NCBI RefSeq assembly: GCF_011806575.1
Contig: NZ_JAATOO010000004.1
Span: 124,001 to 188,000, forward strand
DNA length: 64,000 nucleotides
DNA from: Vibrio hepatarius
GTDB lineage: Bacteria > Pseudomonadota > Gammaproteobacteria > Enterobacterales > Vibrionaceae
Direction of reading: 5' to 3'
A model generated the notes under the pieces. That model was not told where the DNA came from, did not search any database, and saw only the letters and a program-made list of their open reading frames with translations. Each line of letters opens with the position of its first letter. The stretch's first letter is position 1. Positions 55,771-63,795 of the stretch are shown here, in pieces. The position numbers and the translations under genes were made by a program.

Positions 55771-55955
55771 ATCGCCTTAAGTACAAATAACTTTAAAAGA
55801 CGACAGCTGATACATAAAATACTTAATAATTGTGCGTGCTTCTACCCTAAACGTCAAAAAAACATACTTGAAGCCCAAAATACCCCCTACTGAGTATCAG
55901 ATATGAATGTAATACTCTAAATTGTGGTTAGTTTTGAAAAAATAAGAAGATATTA

Positions 55956-56843
55956 ATGACTCTGTACTCATCAAAACGGGTCGTCGCGATTGGCGGTGGC
56001 CACGGTCTTGGCCGTATGCTTGCGGCACTAAAAGACTTCGGTAACAACGCCACGGGCATTGTCGCCACAACAGATAACGGCGGCTCAACGGGTCGAATTC
56101 GTAATTGTCAGGGCGGCATCGCTTGGGGCGATACCCGCAACTGTATTAACCAGCTCATCACCGAACCATCCATCAGCTCGATGATGTTTGAATACCGTTT
56201 TAAAGGCTCTGGTGAGCTCGACGGTCATAACCTCGGTAACTTGATGCTAACTGCGCTGGATAACCTATCAGTCCGTCCGTTAGACGCAACCAATCTAATT
56301 CGCAACATGTTAAAAGTGGACGTCAATATCATCCCGATGTCTGAGCACCCTTCTGACTTACGTGCTCTAGCGCCTGACGGTAAATGGGTCACGGGCGAAA
56401 CCAGTGTTGACGAAATGCCAGACAAGTTGGTGCGTTTGGATTTAGAACCTGAAGTGCCAGCGACCAAAGAAGGTGTGATAGCGATTGAACAAGCGGATGC
56501 GATTATTTTGGGACCAGGTAGCTTTTTAACCAGTATTATGCCGCCACTGCTTTTGCCGGAAATAGGTCGAGCAATTGCCAATAACCACAAGGCGCAACTG
56601 ATCTTCGTAGAGAACTTATCTCCGGAATTTGGTCCTGCTGGCAAAATGACACTTCAGGAAAAATTGGAATGGTGCGAGCGTTCGTGCAGAGGCAGAAGAA
56701 TTGATGTGGTTCTGGGTGACGAGCCTCACCCAGAACTTGCTGAATGGAATTGCGTGACGACGCCACTGGCATCACCAAACCGAGATTGGCGACACGACCG
56801 CGCTAAGCTACAACACGCCATCGAGTCACTACTCGGCGACTAA
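55956..56843 (+). CDS. ybhK: YvcK/CofD-family protein (YbhK)
   Basis: A 295-residue protein (E. coli YbhK 302). VVAIGGGHGLGRMLAALKDF, VATTDNGGSTGRIR, DGHNLGNLMLTAL and ILGPGSFLTSIMPPLLLPEI are CofD/YvcK signatures. The Bacillus homolog YvcK (GlmR) binds UDP-GlcNAc and affects gluconeogenesis and cell shape; the gammaproteobacterial role is unclear. Divergent from moaA, as in E. coli. Confidence 0.92.
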   Translation: MTLYSSKRVVAIGGGHGLGRMLAALKDFGNNATGIVATTDNGGSTGRIRNCQGGIAWGDTRNCINQLITEPSISSMMFEYRFKGSGELDGHNLGNLMLTALDNLSVRPLDATNLIRNMLKVDVNIIPMSEHPSDLRALAPDGKWVTGETSVDEMPDKLVRLDLEPEVPATKEGVIAIEQADAIILGPGSFLTSIMPPLLLPEIGRAIANNHKAQLIFVENLSPEFGPAGKMTLQEKLEWCERSCRGRRIDVVLGDEPHPELAEWNCVTTPLASPNRDWRHDRAKLQHAIESLLGD

Positions 56844-56870
56844 AAACTATCGCAGTAAGCCGTTAAGTTC

Positions 56871-57215
56871 TTACTGCGATTGGTATATCTGCTGATAACG
56901 TTGCTTGGTTTCACCGAGCAACGCTAACATCTTGCTGCGAATCGAATCAGTATCAAACTCTCCACCGGATTTCGCTGCTGCATCGATTTCAATCGCGTAG
57001 GCACATAAAGACTCCGCGCCAAAGCTAGCAGCACTGCTTTTCAGTGCGTGGCTGATTTCTTTCAGATAACGGGCAACATCAAAGCTCTTTTCTTGGCTTA
57101 GCGTTTCAATGTATTGGGCCAGTTCACCTAAAAAGATTTCAAGTAAAACCGGCACGTTTTCTTGGCCAATTTCACTCGCTAACCTGTCGATTTTACTCTG
57201 GTTTAATACTTCCAT
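56871..57215 (-). CDS. luxU: Quorum-sensing phosphorelay protein LuxU
   Basis: A 114-residue HPt protein. The phosphorylation site His56 is in LKEISHALKSSAASFGAE, nearly identical to V. harveyi LuxU (His58). It passes phosphate from hybrid receptor kinases (LuxN, LuxPQ, CqsS types) to LuxO at low cell density. It starts four bases after the luxO stop, so the two are an operon. The rest of the protein, helical with NVPVLLEIFLGEL, is as in known LuxU. Confidence 0.94.
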   Translation of the reverse strand: MEVLNQSKIDRLASEIGQENVPVLLEIFLGELAQYIETLSQEKSFDVARYLKEISHALKSSAASFGAESLCAYAIEIDAAAKSGGEFDTDSIRSKMLALLGETKQRYQQIYQSQ

Positions 57216-57218
57216 GAT

Positions 57219-58610
57219 TTACTGGGTTTCCTTCGCATTCCAAGTTTGTAGTTTGCGGTAGATCGTCGAAGGACTGACATCCAAATAGCCAGCGGCTTTT
57301 GGAATGTTGCCTTCACACGCTTTGATCGCTTGCTCTATCGCTTTTTTCTCAGTTAACCAAAGTGGAAAAATATCGTGAACTGACGGCTCTTTCGTTTCCG
57401 TAAACTCAACACGAATTTGGTTATCTAGGGGCTTATTCAACGGCGGTGGTAACATGTTCAAGGTAATTTCTTTACCATTGTTGAGCACCACAACGTTTCT
57501 CAGTACGTTTTGTAACTGACGGACGTTACCCGGCCATTCATAATCGGAAAATCTTTCTACCACCTCTGGTGATAGTCGTACAAAGTCCTTACCCTCTTCT
57601 TTCGACATAAAGCCCAATAATGAATAGGCAATTTCTACTATGTCTTCACCGCGCTCTCGTAGCGGCGGCAAATGCAGTGGGATCACATACAGACGATAGT
57701 ACAAATCTTCCCTAAAGCGCCCTTCTTCAACCTCTTTCCAAGGATCACGGTTGGTTGCACAAACAAATCGTACATCGACGCTCTTCATTTTCGACGAGCC
57801 AACTTTTTGGAAGGTACCTGTCTGAATAAAGCGTAGGAGCTTTGTTTGCAAATCTAGGTCCATTTCACACAATTCGTCTAAGAATAGCGTGCCGCCGTCC
57901 GCTAGCTCTGCCGCGCCTTGTCTGTCGGTCGCCGCACCAGTAAACGCCCCTTTGACGTGACCAAACAGCTCACTTTCAATTAAATCTTTCGGAATTGCCG
58001 CACAGTTAATCGCGATAAAAGGTTTGTCTCCCCGCTTACTGGTAGCGTGAATCGCTTCCGCGCACACCTCTTTACCCGTACCACTTTCGCCAGTGATAAA
58101 AATACTCGCTTTACTCGATGCCGCCGAGTCAATGGTACGATACACCGCCTGCATAGTTTGGCTACTGCCGATGAAACCTTGATAACCTTGGTTTGGATTA
58201 TCCGCTTCGTTCTTGAGTTTATTCGCCTTACGTAGCGCGTTATTGACCGTAACACGCAGCCGGTCCGCTTCACACGGTTTAATCAAAAAGTCTTGCGCGC
58301 CGTGACGCATCGCTTCAACCGCGGTATCAATCGAGCCGTGCGCGGTCATAAAGATGACCGGAACATCCGGGTTTTTCTGTTTCACCGCATAAAGCACGTC
58401 CATACCTGTCATATCAGGCAGACGCAAATCAAGCAGGATTAAATCAGGTGTACGAAAGTTTAAACTTTCAATAGCGTCACGCCCCGTACCGACGATATTG
58501 ATGTCGATTTGAAGCGGAGTCAGGTAAGAGCGATACAATGCCGCGACCGACGCCGTATCTTCAACCATAAGCAGATATTTTGCTTTGGGATCATTAGTAT
58601 TATTTTGCAT
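57219..58610 (-). CDS. luxO: Quorum-sensing response regulator LuxO
   Basis: A 463-residue sigma-54 activator. Receiver domain (about 11-128) with phosphorylated Asp61 in [16 protein letters not shown]+ domain (about 145-380) with Walker A GESGTGKE, the sigma-54 contact motif GAFTGA and Walker [11 protein letters not shown]-terminal Fis-type helix-turn-helix ending [20 protein letters not shown]. Phosphorylated LuxO activates qrr genes at low cell density. It is divergent from the qrr gene just upstream, whose promoter holds a LuxO box that could also mediate autorepression. Confidence 0.95.
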   Translation of the reverse strand: MQNNTNDPKAKYLLMVEDTASVAALYRSYLTPLQIDINIVGTGRDAIESLNFRTPDLILLDLRLPDMTGMDVLYAVKQKNPDVPVIFMTAHGSIDTAVEAMRHGAQDFLIKPCEADRLRVTVNNALRKANKLKNEADNPNQGYQGFIGSSQTMQAVYRTIDSAASSKASIFITGESGTGKEVCAEAIHATSKRGDKPFIAINCAAIPKDLIESELFGHVKGAFTGAATDRQGAAELADGGTLFLDELCEMDLDLQTKLLRFIQTGTFQKVGSSKMKSVDVRFVCATNRDPWKEVEEGRFREDLYYRLYVIPLHLPPLRERGEDIVEIAYSLLGFMSKEEGKDFVRLSPEVVERFSDYEWPGNVRQLQNVLRNVVVLNNGKEITLNMLPPPLNKPLDNQIRVEFTETKEPSVHDIFPLWLTEKKAIEQAIKACEGNIPKAAGYLDVSPSTIYRKLQTWNAKETQ

Positions 58611-58630
58611 AGCCTAGCCGTTGATTGCGA

Positions 58631-58643
58631 TTGCAATTTGTAT
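58631..58643. promoter_or_regulatory. Possible second LuxO site (imperfect)
   Basis: TTGCA-ATT-TGTAT resembles the LuxO box TTGCA-WWW-TGCAA with two mismatches in the second half. It lies 20 bases upstream of luxO. Weak alone; listed because of its position beside the perfect site. Confidence 0.35.
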
Positions 58644-58661
58644 AAATGATTGCATTAGGCT

Positions 58662-58674
58662 TTGCATTTTGCAA
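58662..58674. promoter_or_regulatory. LuxO binding box
   Basis: TTGCATTTTGCAA is a perfect match to the LuxO box TTGCA-W3-TGCAA. It lies about 100 bases upstream of the qrr transcription start and 52 bases upstream of luxO, a standard enhancer position for a sigma-54 activator. Confidence 0.85.
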
Positions 58675-58735
58675 ATAAAAACCAATTTAAAGGCGATTTC
58701 TGATTATTATTTAAGCAGAAATCCCAAAAATTAAT

Positions 58736-58751
58736 TGGCACGATATCTGCT
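58736..58751 (+). promoter_or_regulatory. Sigma-54 promoter of qrr
   Basis: TGGCACG-ATAT-CTGCT: the GG at -24 and GC at -12 are in place with the correct spacing. It ends 11 bases before the inferred start of the small RNA. Confidence 0.88.
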
Positions 58752-58761
58752 TTATTTAGAT

Positions 58762-58857
58762 TGACCTTAACGGGTCACCTAGCCAACTGACGTTGTTAGT
58801 GAACTTAAGTATTCACAAATGACAGCCAATAGATAAATTTCTATTGGCTATTTTTTT
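58762..58857 (+). ncRNA. qrr1: Qrr quorum regulatory small RNA (qrr1-type)
   Basis: A 96-base RNA in the position of qrr1, divergent from luxO. It starts TGACC...GGTCA (first stem), followed by the conserved Qrr core CTAGCCAACTGACGTTGTTA used to pair with luxR/hapR, luxO and aphA-type mRNAs. It ends in a Rho-independent hairpin AGCCAATAGA / TCTATTGGCT and seven T. With Hfq it should repress the master regulator at low cell density. Boundaries rest on the sigma-54 promoter and the T-run. Confidence 0.92.
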
Positions 58858-58878
58858 GCCTAAAATTCTGCTTAGCGA

Positions 58879-60909
58879 TCAACTATTTACAATAAACTGT
58901 TGACGCAACTTATCAATTTCATCGCGTTTTTCTGCCGCCAGTTCAAACTCAAGATCTTGAGCGTGTTGGTACATCTGAGCTTCAAGTTTACTGATTTCTT
59001 TCTCAAGCTGCTGCGGTGTCATCACTTCGTAACTTTGTGAAGGCTCCGCCACTTTAGACAACGGCACTTGTTTGTTACCGCGTTGTCGCTTCGCTTTGGT
59101 AATATCGCCAAGTTCCATGATGTCTTTGACGTTGCGTTTCAGCGCTTGAGGCTCAATACCCATTTCCTCGTTGTACGCTTGTTGCTTCTCGCGACGGCGG
59201 TTGGTTTCATCCATCGCTTTCTTCATCGACTTGGTAATCGAATCCGCGTAGAGGATCGCTTTACCCTCAACATTTCGCGCCGCACGACCGATTGTCTGAA
59301 TCAATGAACGTTCAGAACGTAAGAAGCCTTCTTTGTCCGCATCCAGAATCGCCACCAGTGACACTTCCGGCATATCCAAACCTTCTCGGAGTAAGTTGAT
59401 CCCAACCAATACGTCAAATTCACCCAAACGTAGGTCGCGAATAATTTCGACACGCTCGACAGTATCAATATCCGAGTGGAGATAACGCACTTTCACATCG
59501 TGCTCTGTAAGGTACTCAGTGAGATCCTCAGCCATTCGTTTGGTCAATGTCGTGACCAAAACACGCTCATCTTTCGCCGCGCGGATGCGAATTTCTGAAA
59601 GTAAGTCGTCGACCTGAGTTCCCACTGGACGCACTTCTAACTCTGGGTCGAGCAGGCCTGTCGGACGTACCACTTGATCGGCAATTTGGTTCGCCGATTT
59701 TTCCAATTCGTAGTTACCCGGTGTCGCCGAGACAAAGATGGTTTGTGGTGCCAACGATTCAAACTCTTCAAACTTCAGCGGACGGTTATCCAACGCCGAA
59801 GGGAGACGGAAACCGAATTCGACCAAAGTTTCTTTTCTTGAACGGTCACCCTTATACATCGCACCAATTTGCGGAACGGTCACGTGTGACTCATCAATGA
59901 TCAGCAAACCGTCGTGTGGCAGATAGTCAAATAACGTCGGGGGCGGCTCACCCTCGTTACGACCACTGAGGTAGCGTGAGTAGTTTTCGATCCCTGAACA
60001 GAAACCGAGTTCGTTCATCATCTCGATATCAAATTGAGTACGCTGGCTGATGCGTTGCTCTTCCAACAGCTTGTTGTTTTCGAGCAAATAAGCTTTACGT
60101 ACTTCTAGCTCAGCCTTGATGTGTTCAATGGCATCAAGAATACGCTCACGCGGAGTAACGTAGTGCGTTTTCGGGTAGATGGTATAACGAGGCAAATCAC
60201 GCTGTTTCACCGCCCCAGTCAATGGGTCAAATACACTGATGCAGTCAATTTCATCGTCGAACATTTCAATCCGCACAGCGTCTTGGTCAGATTCTGCGGG
60301 GAAGATATCAATCACTTCTCCACGAACACGGAACTGACCGCGCTCAAACGCAACGTCATTGCGGCTATACTGCAGTTCTGCTAGACGACGCAAAATGTCG
60401 CGTTGATCCATGACGTCACCGCGACGAATATGCAGCATCATTTGCAAATACGCTTGTGGGTCACCCAAACCATAAATGGCAGACACCGACGCTACAATGA
60501 TCGCGTCTTTTCGCTCTAACAACGCTTTGGTTGCGGATAAACGCATCTGCTCGATGTGAGCGTTAATGGACGCGTCTTTCTCGATAAAAGTATCGGTGGT
60601 AGGAACGTAGGCTTCTGGCTGGTAATAATCATAGTAAGAGACGAAATACTCAACCGCATTGTTGGGGAAAAATGACTTCATCTCTCCATAAAGCTGCGCT
60701 GCCAGAGTTTTATTTGGTGCTAATAAGATTGCCGGACGTTGCGCTTTGGCAATCACGTTGGCAAGTGTAAAGGTTTTACCTGAGCCGGTCACACCAAGTA
60801 ATGTTTGATGAGCCAAACCTGAATCTAAGCCATCTAGAAGCTGATTAATCGCGGTTGGCTGATCGCCAGACGGTTGGTAATCTGATACTAAGTCATACAC
60901 TTTGTTCAT
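58879..60909 (-). CDS. uvrB: Excinuclease ABC subunit B
   Basis: A 676-residue DNA repair helicase (E. coli 673). Walker [15 protein letters not shown] (about 38-51), the beta-hairpin [12 protein letters not shown], helicase motifs with DESHVTVPQ, and the C-terminal UVR coiled coil ([21 protein letters not shown]) that binds UvrA/UvrC. It takes over damaged DNA from UvrA in nucleotide excision repair. The open frame reaches 21 codons upstream, but GAGG before ATG 60909 and the [18 protein letters not shown] start fit the family. A near-perfect SOS box lies about 45-60 bases upstream. Confidence 0.96.
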   Translation of the reverse strand: MNKVYDLVSDYQPSGDQPTAINQLLDGLDSGLAHQTLLGVTGSGKTFTLANVIAKAQRPAILLAPNKTLAAQLYGEMKSFFPNNAVEYFVSYYDYYQPEAYVPTTDTFIEKDASINAHIEQMRLSATKALLERKDAIIVASVSAIYGLGDPQAYLQMMLHIRRGDVMDQRDILRRLAELQYSRNDVAFERGQFRVRGEVIDIFPAESDQDAVRIEMFDDEIDCISVFDPLTGAVKQRDLPRYTIYPKTHYVTPRERILDAIEHIKAELEVRKAYLLENNKLLEEQRISQRTQFDIEMMNELGFCSGIENYSRYLSGRNEGEPPPTLFDYLPHDGLLIIDESHVTVPQIGAMYKGDRSRKETLVEFGFRLPSALDNRPLKFEEFESLAPQTIFVSATPGNYELEKSANQIADQVVRPTGLLDPELEVRPVGTQVDDLLSEIRIRAAKDERVLVTTLTKRMAEDLTEYLTEHDVKVRYLHSDIDTVERVEIIRDLRLGEFDVLVGINLLREGLDMPEVSLVAILDADKEGFLRSERSLIQTIGRAARNVEGKAILYADSITKSMKKAMDETNRRREKQQAYNEEMGIEPQALKRNVKDIMELGDITKAKRQRGNKQVPLSKVAEPSQSYEVMTPQQLEKEISKLEAQMYQHAQDLEFELAAEKRDEIDKLRQQFIVNS

Positions 60910-60950
60910 GCGCAGCCTCAATCCTAGGTGAAATTCGTTTTTGGTATTGT

Positions 60951-60970
60951 GACTGTATATATATACATAC
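60951..60970 (-). promoter_or_regulatory. LexA (SOS) box upstream of uvrB
   Basis: CTGTATATATATACAT (60953-60968) matches the consensus CTGT-N8-ACAG in all but the last base, with the preferred alternating TA centre. uvrB is a known SOS gene. Confidence 0.82.
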
Positions 60971-61300
60971 ACAATAGCTAAGGGAAAAATAAACGCCTGT
61001 TTTGCGAAAATTGATTAACTATAGCTAGATCCTAAAAATCAATCCTGATATTATCTTTCGCCCTACAAGAGATCTACTCTGAAAACCCCATCTTTTTAGC
61101 TAACAGCTTATACACAAAATCCCGTATTTTTCAGACTTATCAAAGTTTCCATTCTGAAATCAACACGATTATATCAACAACAATTTTACCAAAAAATCTA
61201 TACCATACAGCCACTTATAAGTTGTCATCTATTAATAGAATTTAGTGTAAACAATCTAAAATTCGCGCTAAATATCATTACTCAAGTTTAATTAACACAC

Positions 61301-61323
61301 TTATCCACAATTTTAGTGGATAA
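61301..61323. promoter_or_regulatory. Inverted pair of DnaA boxes
   Basis: TTATCCACA (61301-61309) is a perfect DnaA box; AGTGGATAA (61315-61323) is its inverted partner with one mismatch (TTATCCACT). Together they form an 8-bp perfect inverted repeat with a seven-base spacer in an AT-rich stretch about 90 bases upstream of the tRNA-Asn promoter. This is not the replication origin; no dnaA or gid genes are near. Confidence 0.5.
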
Positions 61324-61409
61324 CTATGTACAGGCTATATCCGGTAAGGGATACAAAAAAGTAAAGCAATTTATCTGAAAAAAAATGGCTTTTTTCATTG
61401 GCATAAGTA

Positions 61410-61438
61410 TTGACACTCTTTAGCTCCATCGCTAATAT
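61410..61438 (+). promoter_or_regulatory. Sigma-70 promoter of tRNA-Asn
   Basis: TTGACA (61410-61415) and TAATAT (61433-61438) with exactly 17 bases between, followed by the discriminator TCGCCTCGC. A near-consensus promoter; the discriminator resembles that of tRNA-Ser. Confidence 0.88.
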
Positions 61439-61458
61439 TCGCCTCGCTTAAACGCAAT

Positions 61459-61534
61459 TCCCCCTTAGTTCAGTTGGTAGAACGGCGGACTGTTAATCCG
61501 TATGTCGCAGGTTCGAGTCCCGCAGGGGGAGCCA
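61459..61534 (+). tRNA. tRNA-Asn(GUU)
   Basis: 76 bases with encoded CCA. Acceptor stem TCCCCCT/AGGGGGA, anticodon arm GCGGA-CTGTTAA-TCCGT with anticodon GTT, T-loop GGTTCGAGTCC. Confidence 0.97.
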
Positions 61535-61540
61535 GATTTA

Positions 61541-61578
61541 GAAAAAGCCGTGTCAAAAGACACGGCTTTTTTGTTTTT
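61541..61578 (+). terminator. Terminator of tRNA-Asn
   Basis: AAAAAGCCGTGTC / GACACGGCTTTTT 13-bp stem with loop AAAA and a T-rich tail, seven bases after the tRNA. Confidence 0.92.
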
Positions 61579-61902
61579 ATCTAGCATTCATAATAACCAA
61601 ACGCTTCATTCGGCGGATCTACTAGTGATACGAGTAAGCCCCCGACCAATCTTCCCAGCCCCGATGATCCAAACACTCCTACTAACGACTTAGATCACTC
61701 AAAATCTCGATCTGATCTCACAAATACAATTTAATGCCTAAGAACCAATAGATATAACCAATACGCATTCTATTATTATATAAATCAATGACTCAAGATT
61801 AGCTGAAGTGAATAACACTTTAAAACCTACAACTTGCGCATGAAAGCTCACTTGCTCTAAGAGTTTCATCGCATAGCTAAACTTGTGAATTAGGAAGTCA
61901 CA
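61579..61902. other. Intergenic region after tRNA-Asn
   Basis: About 320 bases with no supported gene. I looked for a second copy of the tRNA-Asn 3' end (attachment-site duplicate) and an integrase gene and found neither. It should hold the promoter of the FG-GAP lipoprotein gene. Confidence 0.5.
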
Positions 61903-63678
61903 ATGATGTTCAAACTTTCTTCAGCATTAAGTGCCACTCTACTAATATTGTCTACTCTGATGCTCAATGGATGTGGAGAAACAGGCGATTTGTCTTCTAC
62001 CAAAAGCGTGTCATTTAACTTGTTATCAATTGAAGTTAGCGATAGCGGCATCGCCACATTTGACTGGGATGATTCAAGCGGTGCCAGTGAGTACATTATC
62101 TGTAGAAAAGACAATACACAGAATAACCAATGTGAAGAATTACTTACTGTTACCTCTGGTACAACAGGAACGGTCAATATCGGTAGTATTTTAGAAGCAG
62201 CCGTATCTGAGTATTTTATTTTGGCGAAAAACGAAGAGTTAGTCGCCTTATCGAATAAACGATCCATTGAATCTTCTGAGCTAGCTAATCTGATTACCTA
62301 CGTCAAAGCATCAAATACTGATAGTAGCGACAACTTTGGCAATTCTATTTCTCTATCCACAGATGGGAACACACTTGCTGTTGGTGCACATTATGAAGAC
62401 AGCAATTCAACGTCACTCAACGGTGATCAAGCCAATAATAGCGCCGCATCTTCTGGGGCCGTTTATTTATTCCGGTACAAGAACAACCAATGGTCACAAC
62501 AGGCCTATATTAAAGCTCCAAATGCCGAAGCTTCTGATACATTCGGTAGCTCAGTTTCGTTATCTTCCGATGGCAACACTCTCGTGGTAGGCGCACGAGG
62601 TGAAGAAGGCGGTGTTCCTGGAATCAACGTAAACTCAGCAGACAACTCTATTCCCAATGCTGGTGCTGCTTACATTTTTACCTTTGATGGTATGGACTGG
62701 AATCATCAAGCTTACGTTAAAGCCTCTAATCCGGGTGATGGCGACCATTTTGGTACTGCAGTCGCACTCTCACCAGACGGCAGTACTCTAGCAGTAGGAG
62801 CTGACGAGGAAAGTAGCGACCTGAAAGGCACTTACGCTCTTCCTCCTACAGACAACAACCTTCAATCTTATGCGGGGGCAGTTTATTTATTCCGCTACAA
62901 TGGCAGTAATTGGGTACAAGAAGCTTATATCAAAGCCTCAAATACAGAGAGCGGTGATCGCTTTGGTAGTAGCCTATCGCTTTCTCAGGACGGCAACACC
63001 TTAGCCGTGGGGGCAACGGGTGAAAGAAGCAACGCGACTGGCGTAAATGGTGAGCAATCTAATAATGATTTGTTCTCGTCAGGGGCGGTTTACTTGTTCC
63101 GCTTCGATGGAAGCAGTTGGGTCCAACAGGCCTATCTAAAGGCTTCAGATACCAGTAGCGCTGGATTTTTTGGGGCATCCGTTTCGCTTTCTTCAAATGG
63201 AAATTTATTAGGCGTAGGTGGGTACGGTCAAAATAGTAGTAGTGGTGCTGCCTATGTGTATCAATTTGATGGTAGTGATTGGTCAGAGCAAGCCTACCTT
63301 ACTGCATCAAATGCCGAGTCATCCGATTATTTCGGTAACTCTGTTGCGCTATCTCCAGAAGGCAACGCACTCTTAGTTGGTGCTTTGTTTGAAAGAAGCA
63401 ATGCGATTGGGGTGAATGGAGAACAAACTGACAATTCAGCGTTGGCCTCAGGAGCAGCCTATTTGTTTCGTTTTGATGGCTCTCTATGGGAGCAAGAGTT
63501 CTATATTAAATCTTCCAATACAGAAGCTACTGATAGGTTTGGGCTTTCTGTTTCATTGTCGTCTAACGGTAGTAGATTGGTGATAAGTACAGTGAGAGAA
63601 AGCAGCAGCGCAACAGGCATTAATGGCGATCAAAGTGATAACTCTGCATCAAGATCTGGCGCGGTTTATGTCTACTAG
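61903..63678 (+). CDS. FG-GAP-repeat lipoprotein, probable seven-bladed beta-propeller
   Basis: A 591-residue lipoprotein. Signal peptide with lipobox LNGC (Cys24); a short fibronectin-like region (about 36-110); then seven repeats of about 60-70 residues from about 125 to the end. Each has the pattern (A)Y(I/V/L)KASN...D.FG.S(V/L)(S/A)LS.(D/N)GN.L.VGA...SGA.YLFR(F/Y)....W. FG-GAP repeats form integrin-like propellers. The last repeat stops after SGAVYVY and the first begins with the matching outer strand, as expected if the two ends close one ring. Repeat 5 is shorter. GGAAG precedes the ATG. Function is not known; a surface-binding role is a guess. Its place after a tRNA suggests accessory DNA. 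Confidence 0.82.
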   Translation: MMFKLSSALSATLLILSTLMLNGCGETGDLSSTKSVSFNLLSIEVSDSGIATFDWDDSSGASEYIICRKDNTQNNQCEELLTVTSGTTGTVNIGSILEAAVSEYFILAKNEELVALSNKRSIESSELANLITYVKASNTDSSDNFGNSISLSTDGNTLAVGAHYEDSNSTSLNGDQANNSAASSGAVYLFRYKNNQWSQQAYIKAPNAEASDTFGSSVSLSSDGNTLVVGARGEEGGVPGINVNSADNSIPNAGAAYIFTFDGMDWNHQAYVKASNPGDGDHFGTAVALSPDGSTLAVGADEESSDLKGTYALPPTDNNLQSYAGAVYLFRYNGSNWVQEAYIKASNTESGDRFGSSLSLSQDGNTLAVGATGERSNATGVNGEQSNNDLFSSGAVYLFRFDGSSWVQQAYLKASDTSSAGFFGASVSLSSNGNLLGVGGYGQNSSSGAAYVYQFDGSDWSEQAYLTASNAESSDYFGNSVALSPEGNALLVGALFERSNAIGVNGEQTDNSALASGAAYLFRFDGSLWEQEFYIKSSNTEATDRFGLSVSLSSNGSRLVISTVRESSSATGINGDQSDNSASRSGAVYVY

Positions 63679-63732
63679 CAATCCGATAAAACTGATTCGC
63701 GTAGAAGTAAACCAGTAAACGTATCGAATTAT

Positions 63733-63766
63733 AAAAAACCCAGCGATGTAGCTGGGCTTTTTGTTT
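63733..63766 (-). terminator. Terminator between the FG-GAP gene and the right-edge gene
   Basis: CCCAGC / GCTGGG core stem with a six-base loop, one bulge and flanking A/T runs on both sides; T-tracts on both strands suit convergent genes. Confidence 0.72.
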
Positions 63767-63795
63767 CTAACACCAACTTTAATCTACGCGCTGTA

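Larger units (their letters stand above)
60971..61458. other. uvrB-tRNA-Asn intergenic region
   Basis: About 490 very AT-rich bases without a convincing gene. It contains an inverted pair of DnaA boxes and the tRNA-Asn promoter, both listed. The rest shows nothing I can name. Confidence 0.55.

Noticed and set aside
61301..61323. Chromosome replication origin
   Set aside because: Only two DnaA boxes are present and there is no dnaA, gidA/mnmG, 13-mer array or cluster of further boxes.
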